The notes under the pieces: model-generated | What the model was told of the DNA's origin: nothing | What the model saw: only the letters and a program-made list of their open reading frames with translations | The model's database searches: none | Assembly: GCF_018449525.1 (NCBI RefSeq) | Contig: NZ_JAAVUS010000008.1 | Coordinates: 1-64,000 of the forward strand | Length of the DNA: 64,000 nucleotides | Reading direction: 5' to 3' | Origin: Bradyrhizobium sp. dw_78 | GTDB lineage: Bacteria; Pseudomonadota; Alphaproteobacteria; Rhizobiales; Xanthobacteraceae | Made by a program: the position numbers and the translations under genes | Shown: positions 62,885 to 64,000 of the stretch, one piece after another | How the letters are laid out: each line of letters opens with the position of its first letter | Numbering within the stretch: the stretch's first letter is position 1

Positions 62885-64000
62885 ATGCGTATTGCCATGA
62901 TAGGCGCCGGCTATGTCGGGCTGGTGTCGGGGGCGTGCTTTTCCGATTTCGGTCACCATGTGACCTGCATCGACAGCGATGAAGGCAAGATTGCCGCGCT
63001 CGAAGCCGGCCGAATCCCGATTTATGAACCGGGCCTGGCCGATCTGGTGGCCAACAATGTGAGCCAGGGCCGTCTCGCCTTCGGAAGCGACATCAAATCG
63101 GCGGTCGCGAACGCCGAAGTGGTGTTTATCGCCGTCGGAACCCCGTCGCGCCGCGGTGATGGACATGCCGATCTGTCTTACGTCTATGCAGCGGCGCGCG
63201 AGATCGGGAGGGCGCTTTCGAAGTTCACGGTCGTAGTGACCAAGTCGACTGTGCCTGTCGGCACCGGCGACGAGGTTGAGCGGATCATCCGCGAGGCAAA
63301 CCCCGACGTGGAATTCGCGGTGGCGTCGAATCCGGAATTCTTGCGGGAAGGTGCGGCGATTCGCGACTTCAAGCATCCCGACCGGATCGTGATCGGGGCC
63401 AGCGATGCCCGCGCACGGGAGATCGTCACCGCAGTCTATCGGCCGCTTCACCTCAATGCGCCGCCGATTCTCCATACCGATCGCCGTACCGCGGAACTGA
63501 CCAAATATGCAGCCAATTCCTTTCTCGCGACCAAGATCGCGTTTATCAACGAAATCGCTGACCTCGCCGAGAAAGTCGGCGCCAATGTTCAGGAAGTTGC
63601 GCGCGGCATTGGCCTGGACAACCGCATCGGCCCTAAATTCCTGCATGCCGGACCCGGGTTCGGCGGATCATGCTTTCCAAAGGATACGATGGCGCTGATC
63701 AAGACTGGGCAGGATAACGAGACGCCGCTGCGGATTGTCGAGACGGTTGTCGCGGTCAACGACCAGCGCAAGCGCGCGATGGCCCGCAAGGTAGCCAATG
63801 CCTTCGGCGGCAATGGCAATCTGCGCGGAAAATTCATCGCCGTGCTCGGCGTCACGTTCAAGCCCGATACCGACGACATGCGGGACGCGCCTTCGATTCC
63901 GCTGATCACCGCCTTGCAGGATCTGGGGGCGGTAATCCGCGTGTTCGATCCCGTCGGCATGCCGCAAGCCAGCAAGGTGCTCGAAAACGTCACCTTCTGC
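62885..64000 (+). CDS. UDP-glucose 6-dehydrogenase (UGD family), cut by the window end
   Basis: ATG 62885 (GGTGG upstream) opens a frame of 372 codons running off the window. It starts with MRIAMIGAGYVGLVSGACFS (NAD motif). Family residues are FIAVGTPS, TKSTVPVGTG, NPEFLREGAA, NRIGPKFLHAGPGFGGSCFP (catalytic Cys and Lys) and GVTFKPDTDDMRDAPSI. The full family length is about 430-440, so 60-70 residues are missing. It makes UDP-glucuronate, which predicts uronic acid in the polysaccharide. Confidence 0.93.
   Translation, partial: MRIAMIGAGYVGLVSGACFSDFGHHVTCIDSDEGKIAALEAGRIPIYEPGLADLVANNVSQGRLAFGSDIKSAVANAEVVFIAVGTPSRRGDGHADLSYVYAAAREIGRALSKFTVVVTKSTVPVGTGDEVERIIREANPDVEFAVASNPEFLREGAAIRDFKHPDRIVIGASDARAREIVTAVYRPLHLNAPPILHTDRRTAELTKYAANSFLATKIAFINEIADLAEKVGANVQEVARGIGLDNRIGPKFLHAGPGFGGSCFPKDTMALIKTGQDNETPLRIVETVVAVNDQRKRAMARKVANAFGGNGNLRGKFIAVLGVTFKPDTDDMRDAPSIPLITALQDLGAVIRVFDPVGMPQASKVLENVTFC

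Overview
The window looks like chromosomal DNA of a GC-rich alphaproteobacterium of the Bradyrhizobium/Rhodopseudomonas/Afipia group (Nitrobacteraceae). That placement is inferred from several features: an IalB-family gene, ICE-like (Irr-type) iron boxes, a FixK/FNR-type box, a rhizobial Crp/Fnr subtype, palindromic intergenic repeats of a kind I associate with this family, and a rhizobial-style Wzx/Wzy exopolysaccharide locus. No rRNA, tRNA or CRISPR array was recognised.

Layout. (1) 1-4.3 kb is an accessory, gene-poor stretch. It holds the 5' end of a P-type cation ATPase behind a perfect FixK/FNR-type palindrome, a zinc-ribbon mini-protein and a Crp/Fnr regulator that share a direct repeat just upstream of each start, two tiny predicted membrane peptides, and a decayed serine recombinase. 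(2) 4.3-16.7 kb is a catabolic island. On the minus strand are a NodD/LinR-like LysR regulator, a Baeyer-Villiger-type flavin monooxygenase with an altered fingerprint, and an orphan NMT1-type binding protein. Divergent from these is an operon for a branched-chain-amino-acid-type ABC importer (binding protein, fused LivH-LivM permease, LivG, LivF), two short-chain dehydrogenases and a GMC oxidoreductase. The natural reading is import and oxidation of an alcohol or (cyclic) ketone substrate, but the substrate cannot be read from sequence. (3) 16.7-18.0 kb has no convincing gene.

(4) 18.0-37.0 kb is a large iron-siderophore signalling and uptake region. It has three complete cell-surface-signalling cassettes (FecI-type sigma factor, FecR-type anti-sigma factor, TonB-dependent transducer with STN domain), two TonB proteins, ExbB and ExbD, a PepSY membrane protein with a 68-aa partner, and a remnant of a siderophore/cyclic-peptide ABC exporter. 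A palindrome TTTAGA-N5-TCTAAA, matching the rhizobial Irr ICE box, lies about 100-110 bp before each sigma-factor start and before the third receptor. This suggests direct iron control over each cassette on top of ligand signalling. (5) 37.0-41.8 kb holds a protein with an RNA-polymerase alpha-CTD-like helix-hairpin-helix, an ialB-like gene broken by a 1-nt frameshift, and an AaeXAB-like efflux operon (FUSC protein, DUF1656, HlyD-family adaptor).

(6) 42.1-64 kb is an exopolysaccharide locus. The minus-strand genes encode a polysaccharide export protein, two acyltransferases, an outer-membrane barrel, a Wzc-like tyrosine kinase, Wzy and Wzx, three GT4 glycosyltransferases, a WecG/TagA-type transferase, a secreted GH10 glycosidase and a methyltransferase. 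The divergent plus strand carries an ExoY-like priming transferase, an FkbM methyltransferase and a UDP-glucose 6-dehydrogenase that runs off the window. A PrpE-like phosphatase and a 45-aa membrane peptide sit between the two halves. The set predicts a lipid-linked, uronic-acid-containing, acylated and methylated heteropolysaccharide.
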